A DNA stretch of 64,000 bases from Sclerodactyla briareus (GCA_026419785.1 JAODTK010005873.1:62001-126000), one strand, 5' to 3'. Counted from the stretch's first letter, positions 1 to 13,369 are shown. A program made the numbers and translations. Notes: generated from the letters alone by a model not told the origin.

Positions 1-104
1 TTTTTTTTTTTTTGTTTTTTTTTGGGGGTTTGGGGGCTCCCGGTGAAGGAAACAAAATATTATACGACAGCTTTCGAAATGGATTCGGAAGCTCCGCTAC
101 TCTT

Positions 105-800
105 GTGAATACCATTTAGGTTGATACGCGTGGCCCCCGCTGCACGAGAAGCCTGAAAATACTCTCCGTGCATACACCGTAGTGACATTACAAAAACAAC
201 AACAGTGTGTATGTGTGTAACACAATTTATAGATGCGGTAACCTCACATTTCATCATCTCTCCACGCAACACTTAAAAACGTCTATGGGGTGTTCCCCGC
301 CTTAGTCCCCCGTGGTTAAGAAAGACCGAAACACTCGAGCGGTAGCGTTCGCCGATTCACCAAAATGGTTGCTGTGAATGGTAGACCTACGGTACTCAAA
401 TTCCATGGATGAATGAATTGGGTTTATTTCACCAATTTCTCACTGGGTGCAACGATGATAATTATTAGTTTTTCGCAATGATTTTAGGGCACATTCACAG
501 CAATTCCAGCCGTGTCTTGCTTCGGTATCCATGCCAAATCGAGGCAATGGTTATTTGGTAGCATATGCCATTCGTAGTTTGAGGGTCTCATGTTATATTG
601 TGCATGTATAGCGCGATGCACAGCATATAACCTAGTTATGCTATGGCTGAATGAACGATCGTTTGTGAGTTTTATTTTATTTTTCGGGGAGGCGGGTTTC
701 GGAGGGGGGGGGGGGGGAGCCCTGCTCATGTGGAAATTGCAAGACATTTTTGCTTCAACGGGGGTGGTATTTTGCAGTGTGTTTTACTGTACATAGTATT
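105..800 (+). mobile_element. Diverged copy of short DNA transposon (same family as 60588-61397)
   Basis: This stretch matches the interior of the element at 60588-61397 over most of its length. Shared blocks include the segment ending in gtatccatgccaaatcgagg, the tract around gcacagcatat, the G-run near 704-717 and the segment gcttcaac. The perfect terminal inverted repeats of the other copy are not visible here, so this copy is older or end-truncated. Short open frames in it are shadows with no protein similarity that I recognise. Confidence 0.7.
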
Positions 801-3370
801 CCAAAATTTTGAGCGGAAAATGTTGAAATTTCTTGCTGCCCATTGTTTATGGTAATCGGTATCTCGTGATCGGAACTAGATGAGCAAATGTTACCGATTC
901 GATTAGGCCATAATGGAGCCGATTTCCGATACCGATACCGATAATCGATTGAACACTACATAACTCTTCTAAATACTGTTGGCTATTGTACCAATTTTGG
1001 CAGAATAGAGAAGATTGCCTTTCATAAAAAAAAACACAAAAAAAAAAAACATTGTCTGTGACTACATGACTACATTAATATTACTGGGTAATTTTGTTCA
1101 ACAAGAAACCAACGTCCCATTCATCCTGCACTCAAGTTGTTTATACTCAAGATACTTATGTTCATTACCTCTAGCAGGGGGAATTTGGTGAGCATGGAAC
1201 CAGGCTCCATTTTGTGAGGACCTGAAAAATTCAGTGTACAATTTTTTCAACATTTATGACAGTTGCACAAAACAACACCAACAATGAACTTGCACAAAAC
1301 AGATGTTGATTAGCACCACTGAACGGCTGAATCTGGGATACAATAAGTTCACAATGTAGGGAGGACTTGCTGCAATTCCCCTCCTACATCATGCTTGTGT
1401 CACTATTAACACTAGGTTTAATACGGGCTTAGCTAGTTCTATTTATGAAACCATATCTGGAATCATATATCTGGACATACCTTCTTAGTTGTTACGGTTG
1501 GTCTTTGCCCCAGTCTCCCTCTGCCAGTTGCCTCCTGCAGGGCCAGCTAGTACAGCAGATCTGTATTCGCTGCCTTGTAAAGTACCAAGTATCAGGAAAA
1601 TTAAAATGTATTATGTGCTGTCACTGACGCGGGCAGAAGACGTAGAAGAATCCAGTGTTGTGATGAGGCCAATTGTGTTGCACTGTATATACAGCTATGA
1701 CACTCATCAGGCAACCTTTTATTGTGAGATGGCAGAGGGGAATGAGCCAATCATAAAATGTTACTGTGATTCACATCAAACCTACAAAAAAACATTGTAC
1801 TTTAAACCCTTTGGCTCCTGTAAAACAGGGGCATGAAAATTGCCCGATTCAGCAGGGCCTACCCCAAACCTATCCAATTTTGAGAACAATTAATAAACTC
1901 CTGGAAGAGGCAAATATACAAAACAAAACATAAACAGACAAGTACAGGATACAGGCCTGCGCCAATGAGGGCAGGGCTATAAATAGAAATGGGATTTGGG
2001 AGATTGCACAAGATGTTGTTGTGATAATTTTCTCCACGCCTGTATTGGTAACTCTGACAGTGAGTCATGGAGACCTGGGAGTTTAAGGGGGAGACGTCAC
2101 CAGAGGTTAAAATGTTTGAGGCTCTGACTGGGTAAACATAACTTCCTGTCAGTATTCCACTTGGTTGGTACTATGTGTGGGGTAGTCCCATGTGTAGGCC
2201 TATGACTATTTCCACCTCAGTGGGGACTTTGTCTTGAGGGGGAAGGGGGAGGGGGGTTACACATGGGGAGGACTCTCCCATAAATGGCATTATTGGTGAA
2301 TTCATGGCCCCCCTGGACATGTATTGTTGTAATGGGCTGTGTAAAAACAGCTGTTGAAGCACAATGACCAATATAACTTCCATTTGTGTGCTACTCAACA
2401 CTTGAGTCAGGGATAGAGCTAAGGGGGGGGGGGGGGGGGGAGAAGGGTTGAACTACAAACCCCCCTCATGTCCATGCCTCATCTGACCCCCATATACTGA
2501 TGAAACATGTCCACTTTGTCACACTTTCCCTTCTGGATAATTTTCTGAAACAAGGAGCATGCATTTGAAATATTTCTCATTAAGTGGGATCGGGATTGGG
2601 TGAACATGATCTGATTAGATTTTGGGCACGATAGTCACTACTTAAAGGCAATTAACACATTTCCACTAAACTTATACTTCTTTAGTAGACATGGTCACTT
2701 CAGTCCCTAAGGACTTGAAATTGGTCACTGATTAGATGATGCTTCTGGATTGTGTGAATTTCGCAACAACTTGAATTAACGTTGCATACTAGTATAACCA
2801 AAAGACTGCTGATAAAATCTACTGGCGATGCACTCGGACCGCCGTGTGCCATGCAAGTCTCTAGTGCAGTGCTGGAGTGCCAGGAGAGCCGGCTGCCTAG
2901 CGAGCTGGTTGGCCATAGACACTTACAGTGTTGAATGCATTGCCAATGGCACAGTGCACACATTACACCAATGTAGCGTTGTGTGTACAAAGCAGTGAAT
3001 CCTGCACCAGCGTGGCCACATGCGAACACTCATCATGGGGACACCATGCCTGGAAGGCTATTCGCCGCGTCCACCGGCCCGGCTTACAGTCACCGACCTC
3101 CTCTGGGCAAGCGACCAGGCATGGGCCTGACCCATCCCACTAACTTCATGGGTTGCCCGTGAAGTGCACAACACGAGCTACAAAGCCTCCTGGCATGCGG
3201 GCCCAACCCACGGGTACCGACAGACAGAATTCAGTGGAGCAGGATCGCCCGCCGAAAGGCGCACCGTATGCCTGAAGGAGCGCAGTTGTCGATCACGAAT
3301 CAGGCAGCAGACCCTCACCCCTCCTCGCCTCCCGAGCACCCTGGCATTGACACAAGGTCTTGCAGGGGTG
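801..3370. other. Intergenic or far-5' DNA without recognised genes
   Basis: No coding exon was recognised here. There is a small imperfect GATACCGATA-type simple repeat near 925-950 and an 18-base G run at 2423-2440. The segment at about 2590-2760 ends in the motif gaaattggtcactgattaga, which is shared with repeats near 7.9 kb and 9.0 kb. The open frames here are short and low in information. Confidence 0.5.
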
Positions 3371-3384
3371 ACCAGGGATGCGAC

Positions 3385-3540
3385 GAAGTGAGGTAGTCAA
3401 GAAGGAATCAAACCCATGCCTCAGCCTAGCAGTGAGCGTCCAAGCCGCTGGAATCAAGTAAGACTGGAAGCACAACATAGCCAAAACACGTAGCTTGATT
3501 CTTCTGCACACCCTGTCAGATGGCGTGGTCGCGCAACGCC
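3385..3540 (-). repeat. Possible tRNA-derived SINE
   Basis: Read on the minus strand, the segment contains an A-box-like stretch (agcggcttggacgc) followed about 30 bases later by gggtttgattcc, close to the pol III B-box consensus GGTTCGANTCC. The surrounding 2.9-3.5 kb is more GC-rich than its neighbours and may be the rest of the same repeat. No cloverleaf was folded, and a chance match is possible. Confidence 0.3.
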
Positions 3541-5520
3541 ACTATCCAGTGAGTTGAAGGTGTCTACTAACCTCAGGTTTGCAAGACCCAGAGCCACCTG
3601 ATGACACTGCCAAGGTGAAGGGAAAAGAAAAAAAAGATCTCAGTTTTTGACCTCAACCCTATCCCCCAAGCCCGGGATGACTCAACAGTGGAGTTCAAGA
3701 TGCTAATTCTGCGCCCAACAGGGCCAAGGCGTCTCCAAAGATGCTGGAAAACTTGACGTTTTTAAAATGCAATGGGGGCATGTCCTCAGCTTCTAAGGCC
3801 AATACTTGTGCACGTATGAAGAGAAACGGGTAGGCTGCGTCAACTACTGTATTACAACAGTATATTAAAGTAATCTTGTCTTTACATGCAGTCAGGGGCG
3901 TAATACGGGGGTGTGACACACCCTGAGATATTGAAAGTCGGTCCCGTAGCGTCAAAAAGGCGGTCTCTGAGCGGCCCAGAAGCCGATTTTGAAGGAACCT
4001 TGAATAGACTCCTGAAGATAGATGTTCGTGAACGAGGAATGCCATAAAAACTAACAAAAGGACCGTTGTTTCCCGAAAGCCACCTACGGAAAGAAAGATT
4101 GCAACCCCCCCCCGTGCGTGAAAAAGTAAAAAAAAAAAAAAACAACCGAATAAAACCAACATACAAAATAGTCAATCAAAAAAGTTCGTCCCAAAAGTTC
4201 ACACCCCCCTGAAAAAATCGTGTATTTACGCCCCTGAGTGCAGTCACATGATCAGATCATCCAGGTCTTGTTCAGTTTCCCCCCCCCCCCCCTTTGCGTT
4301 GAATGTGGCAAGTCCAAAATTGCAAACTCGTGCACATGCTATGGGTGTGATAAAATGATCCTCTTCCTGAAAAGTGACATCCTAGAAAAATCTACTGTAT
4401 CGATTCTCAGTAGGAGTTCTTCTTATTATGATCTGTCTCTGTTCTATTTTAGTGTCAAAGAAAGAGCAGTAGATACTGAAGAAAAGAAAAACAGGATTTG
4501 TTGATGTAATCTGGGGTCCATTTCTGATTATTGGGACAACAACTTGTTAGGCTCGCACCATCTTGCATGTGTTAGTTAGGTTGTGCGGTAACACCAAACA
4601 CAGGAAACGAAATAGATAATGAATCTTATCGGTTCTCGGACCGTGTTTCGCGTTCAGCGGGTGATTATGTCAGGGATTTAGTTTGTTTCAACCATCTTGA
4701 TCTGAGAGCAGATCAAACAGCTGAACAGCAGGTCGCTAGCAATTACATTGCCAGCCCCTCTACACGTCTATGCGGCTTCATCACAATCAAAGTGATCGCC
4801 AAGTCTCATTCTGAAATTCGTTAGGCGGGACTAAAACTGTTGAGGACCGGTGTATCGGTCAGGATCGGTTTATTCCCTCAAGTTACCTGGGTGGGTCCCA
4901 GGTGTTGTGTTATATATACAGTTAGTAACCCACCGGTTTCTCCTCATGTTAAAAAAGGTTTTTACTGTGGGAAGGAAACAAAAAATCGGTGACAACTATT
5001 TTGAAAAATCCGGGGCAATTACCAAGCAACCAATTTTCACTTCATCCTGTGCATTCGGAAATATTAAAGTGATGGATTTTCATTGAAACTGGTGCCGGGG
5101 GGATTGGTTTACCTTTAAGAGGTATGATTTAAAATTTTGCAACAGTGATTGTGCCTGATCGGTACACTTGAATCGGCTGCTCTGAAATTCTGTGTCTGGG
5201 TTTCGACTGTCATAATGTATATGAATAGAAGGTGGTACCAAAAGTCCTGTCTCATTTACATGATTGACCACTTGGGACTGTACATTTAAATACGGCCTGA
5301 CTGCCTTCTTCTCAAGGGAAGCCCACAAAAAAGGAACCTTTTATTTTCTTTACTAATGCCAATTACAGGAATGGGTTGTACTGACCATGGTCGTTATCGT
5401 TCACATATGTTTATGATTATGATTGTTTCACCAGTTGTTAATTGTGAACTTGTACAGTATTTATATATTTATCATATAATCTGTAATAGAAGTGCCCCCC
5501 CCCCCTTTTTTTTTGACATT
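3541..5520. other. Non-coding DNA with C-runs
   Basis: I recognise no gene here. A 14-base C run lies at 4279-4292 and an 11-base C run at 5495-5505. The short open frames show no motif. Confidence 0.4.
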
Positions 5521-5524
5521 CCAA

Positions 5525-5765
5525 TAAGGTTAGGAAGCATATTTCACCGAGTAACGACAAAAATTAGTCCTGAACAGTGTACACAAATGTATAGGTTTGG
5601 GAAGTAGCCTAAACAGTGTAGTATAGGAAAGTTTCGGAAGCCTATACCGCAAAATTGTATTTTTACCTTAGAAAATTACCCTCAAATATCCCCCCCCCCC
5701 CCCCTCGTTGAAAAATGTAAAATTGCCCACGGGGGTTTATTACAGATTATACAGTATGCTGAAAA
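5525..5765 (+). repeat. Dispersed 240-bp repeat, copy 1 (family A)
   Basis: The block begins near ggttaggaagcatatttcac and ends near attacagattatacagtatg, with a 15-base C run at 5690-5704. Two further copies in the same orientation lie at about 29745-29995 and 34005-34230, both inside KATNIP introns. All three have the same internal order: a gaagtagcctaa-like stretch, tactgcaaaatta-like text, a C run, then gaaaatgtaa. No coding capacity or terminal repeat was seen. Confidence 0.8.
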
Positions 5766-7430
5766 TATTACTTCGTCAAATTGGGGACATTTCCTCACTA
5801 TTCATGATTCCTTAAAACCTAATCTCAAATTTCTCAAAAAGCGTACAATTTCTAGCCAGGCACACCAGGGGAAATGCTATTAACATTTCTCGGCATCTGC
5901 AAATTAGGTACATTCTATAGGAGTTCTAAAGGAATTGAAACGAGAGTGTCCATGACACAGAGCTCACCTACCAGAAAATGTGGCAAAGTAATAGAATTTT
6001 GTGTGAAATTCACAAACACCAATGAAATTTTCATAGAGACTTCTGTTACACTTAATTGTACCATTAAACCTGTTCTGCATAAGTAACAAATTGACTATTT
6101 CGAACAAAATGACCCAATGCTGATGCATAGATGGATGACCTTTCACTTCAAATTCCCTGGAACCACAGATGGTACTACTGGTCATGATTATACTAACTGG
6201 TCATGATCGTTCCAATCAATAGGATGGAGCGGAAGACATTTGCAGTTCAAACCAAAAATGGTCAAATGACTCCTTTAGGCAACCTTTAACCTGAAAACTT
6301 TCAGACGTTTCCTCAAAATGATGATACATTTCAGGCACTGATTTGAACTGTATGAGAAGCCGCTTTGGGGACCATCGAACAAAAATGGCAAAATAAAGTG
6401 ATCATGTGAGTTTCATCATGATCGACCACGCAAGGTAGGAGAATTTGCAATTGATAAATTGTGAACAGATATATAGATAGGTAGATAGACATGCAGGATC
6501 ACAATAACTCCCCAGCACATTCTAGATGGCAATTCCACTATTTCAACCTTTAAGATCAGGTTGGTTGAAAATACCAAATGCAAAATGAAAACAACCATGA
6601 TAGCGAAAAAGGCGAGACTGGTGGTTCATCCAACCAACTGTCTACATAATCAACAGGAATGTTGAAAAATTTTTCCCTCTATGTGACAAGTGTGAAACCT
6701 CTTATTGTTAATCTGGCTATCTAAGGTTGACAGTACTTGTACCTTTTCGGTTTCTAGTTATGGTCTTACGGAAAGCCCAGACGCAAATAATGTTGTGTAC
6801 AGGCTTTTTGCCTGATGACATGAGTAGGCTCAACTGAAGAGTCTCTACAATGAGGGACACTTCAGGGGTAGACCATTCCATATCAATAAGCTGTGCGCAA
6901 GAATAATTCTCAAGTACAAAACTTTAACAGCATGTATTATTATTATTGGGCCCTACCACATATTAATTGGCTGGCAGTATGTATAATTTGTCTCCATTCT
7001 CTCGATAAACAGAACAACTCATACCAGGTTGCCCCTTAAGTATACACGGAATGAGCAGCTGACGACTGCACGCATGGGTGCTTGAGTCACTTAAAAAGTG
7101 TCGAGAACAGATAACATTAAACCCAAGCTGGCGGTGACATATGGATCCTCGTTCCATAATGAAATATACCGCTACTGGCTTACTGCATAGATGAACTATT
7201 CCTAACTGTTTAACGTGGGGATTAACTGTACTATGTGTAGCAATTAGTGTTCAAAATAGGCACTGAAATATTTTGAGATTAGCGATCAGTTAGGCGCGCA
7301 CACGGTGTGTAACACATTATGTAATTTATCAAGCTCGTTAGCAAGAGTGCGGATGAAGCGTTATACTGCTACAGTGATTTGGTTTGGCACATAGGGATTA
7401 GGTAAAGGATATATAAAGTAAATGAACTGA
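5766..7430. other. Non-coding DNA, nothing recognised
   Basis: No conserved coding segment, RNA gene or clear repeat boundary was seen. There is only a short agatag-type microsatellite near 6470-6490. Confidence 0.4.
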
Positions 7431-7439
7431 TTAATGTTC

Positions 7440-7945
7440 AGCACCCAAAATATGTTAATGAGGTCTAGTTTTAAGGTTGTCAAATTTTTATGAAAACTTA
7501 ATTGGTGCATATGGTCTACTTTAGGCCTGGGATTTTTTTAACATAAATTCGGGGTCACTGGAGGTCATGCAATATGTCCACTTTGCATAATTCATGCAGA
7601 ATTCAAAGTTCGTTAATTTCCTAGAATGAATGGCCATGGTCTACCTATAGCCCCCCTGTAGAATAGTATGACTGGGCGCCATTCAATGTGTCTAATTTGC
7701 AACTTCCCAAGTTTGTTGAATCTCCATGAAAGGTATTGAGTGCAGTCAATCTTCTTGGTCCTGAGATATTTGAAATTAGAAACATGGGTCACTGGAAGTC
7801 AAGTAATATGTCTAATTTACCTAATACCGGCGATTTTGCGATTGTTAGTCACTCATCCACAAACTTATTACTCCTTTTGTAGACATGTTCAACAATCAGT
7901 CCTAATGAATTCAAAATTGGTCACTGATTAGTGTCATTTTATAGT
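7440..7945 (+). repeat. Interspersed repeat (family B), copy near 7.4-7.9 kb
   Basis: The repeat consists of quasi-periodic blocks in which taatttgc or cataatt motifs alternate with gaaacttggt and ggtctac motifs. It ends in caaaattggtcactgattag. Similar blocks occur at about 2590-2760, 8540-9030, 41690-42080, 54470-54700 and 56500-56780. I see no open frame of note and cannot assign a transposon class. Confidence 0.6.
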
Positions 7946-7989
7946 AGCACACTTAGAGGTAGATATTGCCACCTCCATGTATGCTTTCA

Positions 7990-8240
7990 GATCTGTGCTT
8001 TTGTCTCGCCTGAACAAAGTTCAGGAAGAGACTAGCGAATCACTCGGTTGTTTGTTGTGTCGTGTGCGTGTGTGTCTCCCGCTTTCTCGTTAGCAGGATT
8101 CCTCCGAAACCATAAGACTGATTTTGATTTAATTTCGTATCTAGTATCGGGGTTTGGGTGAACACGATCTGATTATGGCACGAAAGTCATAATAAAGTAG
8201 GGTAATTAGCTATTTAGTAATCATTGTTTTCGAGTCATAG
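7990..8240 (+). repeat. Interspersed repeat (family C) with GT-rich core
   Basis: The copy starts near gtctcgcctgaac with a gttcaggaagagactagc motif, passes a tgtgtgcgtgtgtgtctc core and continues with gttagcaggattcctccgaa, then a gggtttgggtgaacacgatc stretch. Reverse-complement relatives lie at about 56820-57035 and 61676-61935, with a partial one at 58600-58760. Family C often abuts family B, so the two may be ends of one larger element. Confidence 0.6.
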
Positions 8241-8539
8241 CAAGATTAGATGACAACACGGTGCTATGGGGATTTTGTTTGGCACCACATAGGTGCAGGA
8301 ATGCTATAAGCAGGGTATGCCCAGCCAAATTCTTGTACTGGCTAACATTTGGAAACCATTTTCAGTAATTAGCTGATCAAGTGACACACACAAGACATTT
8401 AAGGCTGCTTTAGGGGTAATGATTAATGTTATACTGTACAACAGCTGAAAGATCCAACTCTCAGAGTGCGCGGTTTGGGAAAGCTGAGTGCCCGCTACCC
8501 CGGCCATTGCCGACCAGCAGTGGCAGAACCCGGATATGA

Positions 8540-9030
8540 GGTAGATGCAACTGGATCAGATTTCACTGGAAATTTGCTAATTGAGCAAAATTTCCAAGTT
8601 GATTGGATTTTACGAAACGTGGTGGAATATGGTCTACCTTCAGTCCCGAAACACTTTAACAAAGATTCAGGATCAAGGAAGGTCATCAATGTGTTAAATT
8701 CGCAAATTTATGAGCAAGTTGGTTTGATTTTCATGAAGCTTGAGGGGTATTGTCTTCCTTTAGTCCCCCAATTTTTAACATTGACTTGAGTCACTATTCA
8801 ATGTGTTCAATTTGCTTAATTTATGCAAATGTTCAAGTTTGCTGGATTCTGATGAAACATATCGAGTGTGGGACCACCGGTCGCTGAGATATTAAATTGT
8901 CAATACGTCAATATTGTGTCTAATTTGCGACTCTAGGAAAATTCGTCACATTTCCACCAAACTTATACTTCTTTGAAGACATAGTCAACAATCAGTACCA
9001 ATGAATTGAAATTGGCCACTGATTAATAAG
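8540..9030 (+). repeat. Interspersed repeat (family B), copy near 8.5-9.0 kb
   Basis: The block order matches the copy at 7440-7945, and it ends in gaaattggccactgattaa. The open frames at 8466-8789 and on the opposite strand fall inside this repeat and are therefore treated as shadows. Confidence 0.6.
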
Positions 9031-9289
9031 CTGTTTCTGTTGAATGCTAATGCCAAAATCTGAAAGCAATACAGGAATCTTATAATTGTTCCTTTGTGAC
9101 TGATGGGAGAAACCACTGTTCGTGCTACCAGGTGGAAGTTCCTAACTCTTTGTGCTAGCATAGCTGAAACCAACTAATGTTTCAATCTGACATATTCATG
9201 ATCTTTCAATTATCAAGGGGTCAAAGGTTGGTTCTGGTATTTTTCGGGAATAGCATTGGGTGTGTGAACAGGTAACTGATTATGTATTA

Positions 9290-9800
9290 TAGGACTTGGT
9301 GTATCCCATCAAGGTGAAATGCTTTCACATGAAAACCATCATGTCATCAAATCAAAGGTCGTTGGAATTGAATAGACTGCTAAATGATAACACTTCCTGC
9401 AACAGCTGCTAGTGACTCTATGCGATATGGCTGATATTTTTAGACTGGTGCAATTACCATGGGACTTCTTCCTAAAAGCAATATGTCTTCAAAGGTAATT
9501 CAATGTCACTTATGGACAGAAAATGCCAAAAAATACATTTTCTGCACAACCTCATACACCCTCATGGGAAACCCACATACCAAGTAGGATCAATCCAGGT
9601 GGGGTTGAGTTATTGTGTTCATAAGCTCAAATTGGCTAAAGTATTAGCATTCCATACTCACATGGATCACTCGTAACGATATGGCTGATATATCGAGATA
9701 TGGTGGTTATTTATTGATTGGGAACCATTTTTCATAAGAACTGTTATGTCATCAAGGTCATTCAAGGCCAATTATCAAATGTTGATTAAATCTTGAAAAT
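9290..9800 (+). repeat. Interspersed repeat (family D), diverged copy
   Basis: The segment contains the motif cccacataccaagtaggatc followed by aatccaggtggggttgagtt, which recurs at about 57780-58480 and 59930-60440. It is old and diverged, and no coding potential was seen. Confidence 0.5.
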
Positions 9801-10034
9801 TATTCCCATTAGTTTTCTATAGGATCAGTCAAACTAGACCTGGTTCACAAACCTGTCTAGATCTAATATTTCCTTGCCAACAGAGAGGCCTAGTAGTGGA
9901 GGGAAATAAAATTTGTCACTTGAGCCATGTCAACAGATTTCTTCCGGCTCCTGGGGGGGGCGGGGGGGGGGTTGAAATAGACTTGTACTTATATAAAGGG
10001 GAGCCATATGCTTGGTGTGCATAGACTTCAACTG

Positions 10035-11560
10035 AACAACTAGAAAATGTTGGGCGGTAAACCGCCTACGTATATATCCCCGCACTTCTTATTCAGAAAT
10101 TTGGTGAACCTGAAACCGGACAAATCTTCGTGGAAAGAAGACATTTTAATAGACTTGTTTTGTGGAGCGACAACGTGTACAGATAAATGAGTCATTCCAT
10201 AATGTACTTGTTAATTGTACGAGGCACCCCTAACAGCCCCTGGACAAGGTCGTCCTTAAATAATGCACATTTATTCAGATTCGACCTTTAACCACATGGC
10301 CACCTGACAGAGGTCAAATTCAGGTCAGGTCACACAACCTGCAGGTCAACATTATATAGCAATGGTGAACCATCCAGCCTTCGCGATATTCAATTCTCCG
10401 ATTATAGCCAAAAAACAGTTTTTGACCCCTAAGTGACCCCGAATGACCTTTAATTATTTGACAGTTTTTATGAGAATTGTTACTCTCCATGTGATACATC
10501 CACTCCTGGAGTATTTCGCATTCTAAGGACACACCCATTGCTATGGCGAAAAAGTAGCTAAACTCAGTTTTTTGACCCCTAAGTGACCTTTAACGCTTCA
10601 ATGACATGGCGGCTCTTATAAAAATTGTTACACTCCATGTGATGCATCCACTCCTAGAAGCATATGCATTCCAATGAACATGTCCGATGTTATTGCGAAA
10701 AAAGTATTAAACTCATCATTTTGACTGATCGGAACAACTAATATGCAATTTAGTCTCACAAATTTACCCTAAGTGATCTGATGCTATTGATAAATTTATC
10801 AGGACTGGTAGTAGCGGGTCCTATTCACAAAGTTTCGTCGAATACCTAAAAGTTGAGATAAGAATTGCATTAAATTCTAATTATGCTAACGAATATGTAA
10901 ATTAAACACACATAATGACCTTCAGTGATTTCAACGCAATTGAATAAATATATCGGGACTGTAAGAAGGTCCTGCTCACAAAGTTCGTGAGAATCAACAA
11001 AGTTTATAAAATTGCCTAATTGATAATTGGCCCTACTGTTAGGCAAATTAGTCAGGCAAGATGACCTCCAGTGACCTCGGCCACATTAGGAAAATTCATC
11101 GGCACTGATAGTTGGCCCTATTCACCAAGTTTCATGAAAATCCGATGAAGTTTGAAATATCACATACATTATGCTTATAATTTAGGGTTGCTCCTCTGGC
11201 GACTGGCTAAAGAAATGCAAACTTGACCTCGGATGACCTTGAAAGTGTGCCCATGTTTTTCGGGGCCAACAACTACCGACAAACCACACGTTTCGTGTAA
11301 AATCGCACACGAACTTGAAATTTTTGCGAAAAACCTGCAAAATAGAGGGCAACAAATATACGATATAGCCCATTTTCGAACTTATCCGAGATTTTACTCT
11401 ACGGACATGTGTACCAAGTTTTGGGTCAACGGATAAAGTGTTAAAGAATGAGAGCGCTAATGCTAAAGTTTCCGGCGGCGGCGGAGACGGCGGGCACACG
11501 GCCAAAACCATAATACCCCCGAAAACGTACAGTGTTGCTGTGATATAGGGGGATTATAAT
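10035..11560 (-). repeat. Long dispersed repeat (family E), reverse-oriented copy
   Basis: On the minus strand this copy starts with a gggggtattatggttttggc-like stretch, followed by a GC-rich gccgccgccg block, cattctttaacactttatcc and cttggtacacatgtc. It ends at the plus-strand segment 10037-10072 (aactaga...gggcggtaaaccgccta). Plus-strand relatives lie at 13370-13635, 14205-14780 and 63242-63850. The interior near 10400-10730 contains two tandem copies of a block with gacccctaagtgacc and ccatgtgat. The transposon class is unknown. Confidence 0.65.
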
Positions 11561-12100
11561 TATGAAATATCTTGACCAACACAGGTTTACTAACACAATG
11601 TGCAGACTACCAATGTGATGAAAGCAGGGTGACATTGCTTTGTTGTCACATATTGCTGTATTCTTGTTGTTAAAAGTTTTAATGGTTTCAGTTGATGAAT
11701 TCAGAACAATACATGGTGGGGGAGGGGGCTTCAACCGTTAGCCCATCAGCTCAAGGGGGAGAATAAGGCTGGGAGCCACGGCATAGTTTATGGTTTTAAA
11801 AACTATCGATCATGCAGCCCAAGGAGAGACACATATGGCGATCACCTTATATGATCGCCATATGGAGCTTGCTCTGGACTTACATAAGTCTAGACAGACA
11901 TCAGTAAGAAGCTAGCCACCATAAAGATGATTTTGTGGAGCAATAACAATATAAGAATAAGCAAGGATCATCTTTGAAGAAAACTACGGAGGGGAATTTG
12001 TGGAGCTGTGTCCTGCAATCTGATCAAAATGTATGTCCATCACATGAGCTTGAGCATAATAAAGATCAACAGTGATAAAACTAACAAATGGTGCTAATAT
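11561..12100. other. Diverged tandem units preceding candidate KATNIP exon
   Basis: About 11915-12370 looks like three weakly similar units of 150-200 bp. Each has an ataaagat or acaataaat segment followed by a cttgaaaga-type segment. Only the middle-to-third unit junction, described separately, shows KATNIP-like coding. A perfect short inverted repeat, tatggcgatcacctt with its complement, lies near 11835-11860. Confidence 0.3.
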
Positions 12101-12104
12101 CTTG

Positions 12105-12254
12105 AAAGACTACTAGAGAGAGAACATGGGAGTAGCAGCTGCACCCTGGACTCTGACCAAGCTATCGTCCTTCACTTCAAAGTCAGGATGGATGGTGAAG
12201 AGGTCGAGGCAGCCACTCTAACAATAAATTTGGAACTACAACAAGAGTCTGAGC
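12105..12254 (+). CDS. KATNIP: Candidate KATNIP exon: WNYN segment of first module
   Basis: One frame reads LDSDQAIVLHF...EEVEAATLTI, and the next frame at 12228-12251 reads IWNYNKSLS. The gene's other modules have D-hydrophobic-D strands followed by [RK][IL]WNYN[KH] at the same spacing (39634-39799, 46949-47050). A donor-like gtatgt follows at 12255. Joined to DLNVGVK at 20685, the distance from W to GVK is 13 residues, the same as in modules 2 and 3. The switch of frame at an A run near 12226 and an extra G at the donor resemble the small indels in the confirmed exons. The acceptor is unclear and no pyrimidine tract is obvious. This is an inference and could be coincidence within diverged tandem units. 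Confidence 0.4.
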
Positions 12255-13369
12255 GGTATGTAGAGAATATCAAGTTATTCCATAGTGTTTGCTACTTATA
12301 ATAGGCAAAATGTGATAAATGCATTCCATATTTCCTTCGAAAGACTGCCGGAGGGAAGGGGCAGCATAAATTATGTAATAGTTAAACGCAACGGCATGCA
12401 TGGGTGGATGTATCTTGCGTAAGTGAAATAGAGTTTGATGAGTGTGCAGCTACCTAAAAAAAAAAAAATCAGGGTATGTAAATAATTCAATATTTTATCT
12501 TGGTGTAAAGGGGGGGGGGCATAAGCCATGTAAATCCTCCATATTTTTTGAAAAAAAGACTTCCAGGAAAGCCTCTTATTCATGGAAATCTCAAGATTTA
12601 TTATTTGAAAAAAAGCATCTCCAGATAAACAAGAGAAGCCTAACATTTGATATCTCGTCAAGTATTCCCCTAAAGCCTGCAGGACCACAGGCATGAAAAT
12701 CTACTGATGCACGGCTTGTGGTCTGTGCAAAGTCGATAGGTATATGCCAATGAGTTAATGCAGGACAATAGCCACCCCAACTTATCTCAACTGATGCACC
12801 TTGAGTAATGTGACCATATTTCTGAAGTTCAAAAACTTGGGAGTTTGCAGTTATGTTATGCCAAATATTGCTTTCCACATGAAGATGAATACGAAGTCAC
12901 TGGATCACGATCCAAATTCTCTGAAGTCACTCATATTGATCAGAGTGTGTGATGCAAGTACGGATCGTCATTATGCTGGTAACATGAGTGTAACTATCTC
13001 AGTGGGTATCTGCCAGGAGGAGGGGGAGGTAAAGAGAGCAAATCGGTTCCAACGAGAGAGACAATCTGACAGTTTCAGAGATGCTGACAGTGGCAAAGAG
13101 GGAGATAAAGAAGGGAAACAAATGAGTGAGTGTTATTAAAGTGTTGTTTTTGGTGCGTCTATATGTTGTTCTCATGCGAACAATAGGTGACAATGGGGGG
13201 GCCACAGAATGTTTATCAAGTCACCGCATGTGCAGTCGACTACAGGCGTTCACAAGCACCAATTGCAGTATCGATTGCAATGCCGGGAAGATTGCAGGCA
13301 TTGGAATGGTGGGGTTAAGCATCATAAAAATCTGGTGCTATGAGCATTCGCAAATTTGAATTATTATTG

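Noticed and set aside
13017-13125. Exon-like charged segment (EEGEVKRANRFQRERQ) with a gtgagt donor
   Set aside because: Good splice-like ends, but no KATNIP similarity. It would fall between the candidate exon at 12.1 kb and 20685, where the module spacing leaves no room. Kept only as a weak possibility.
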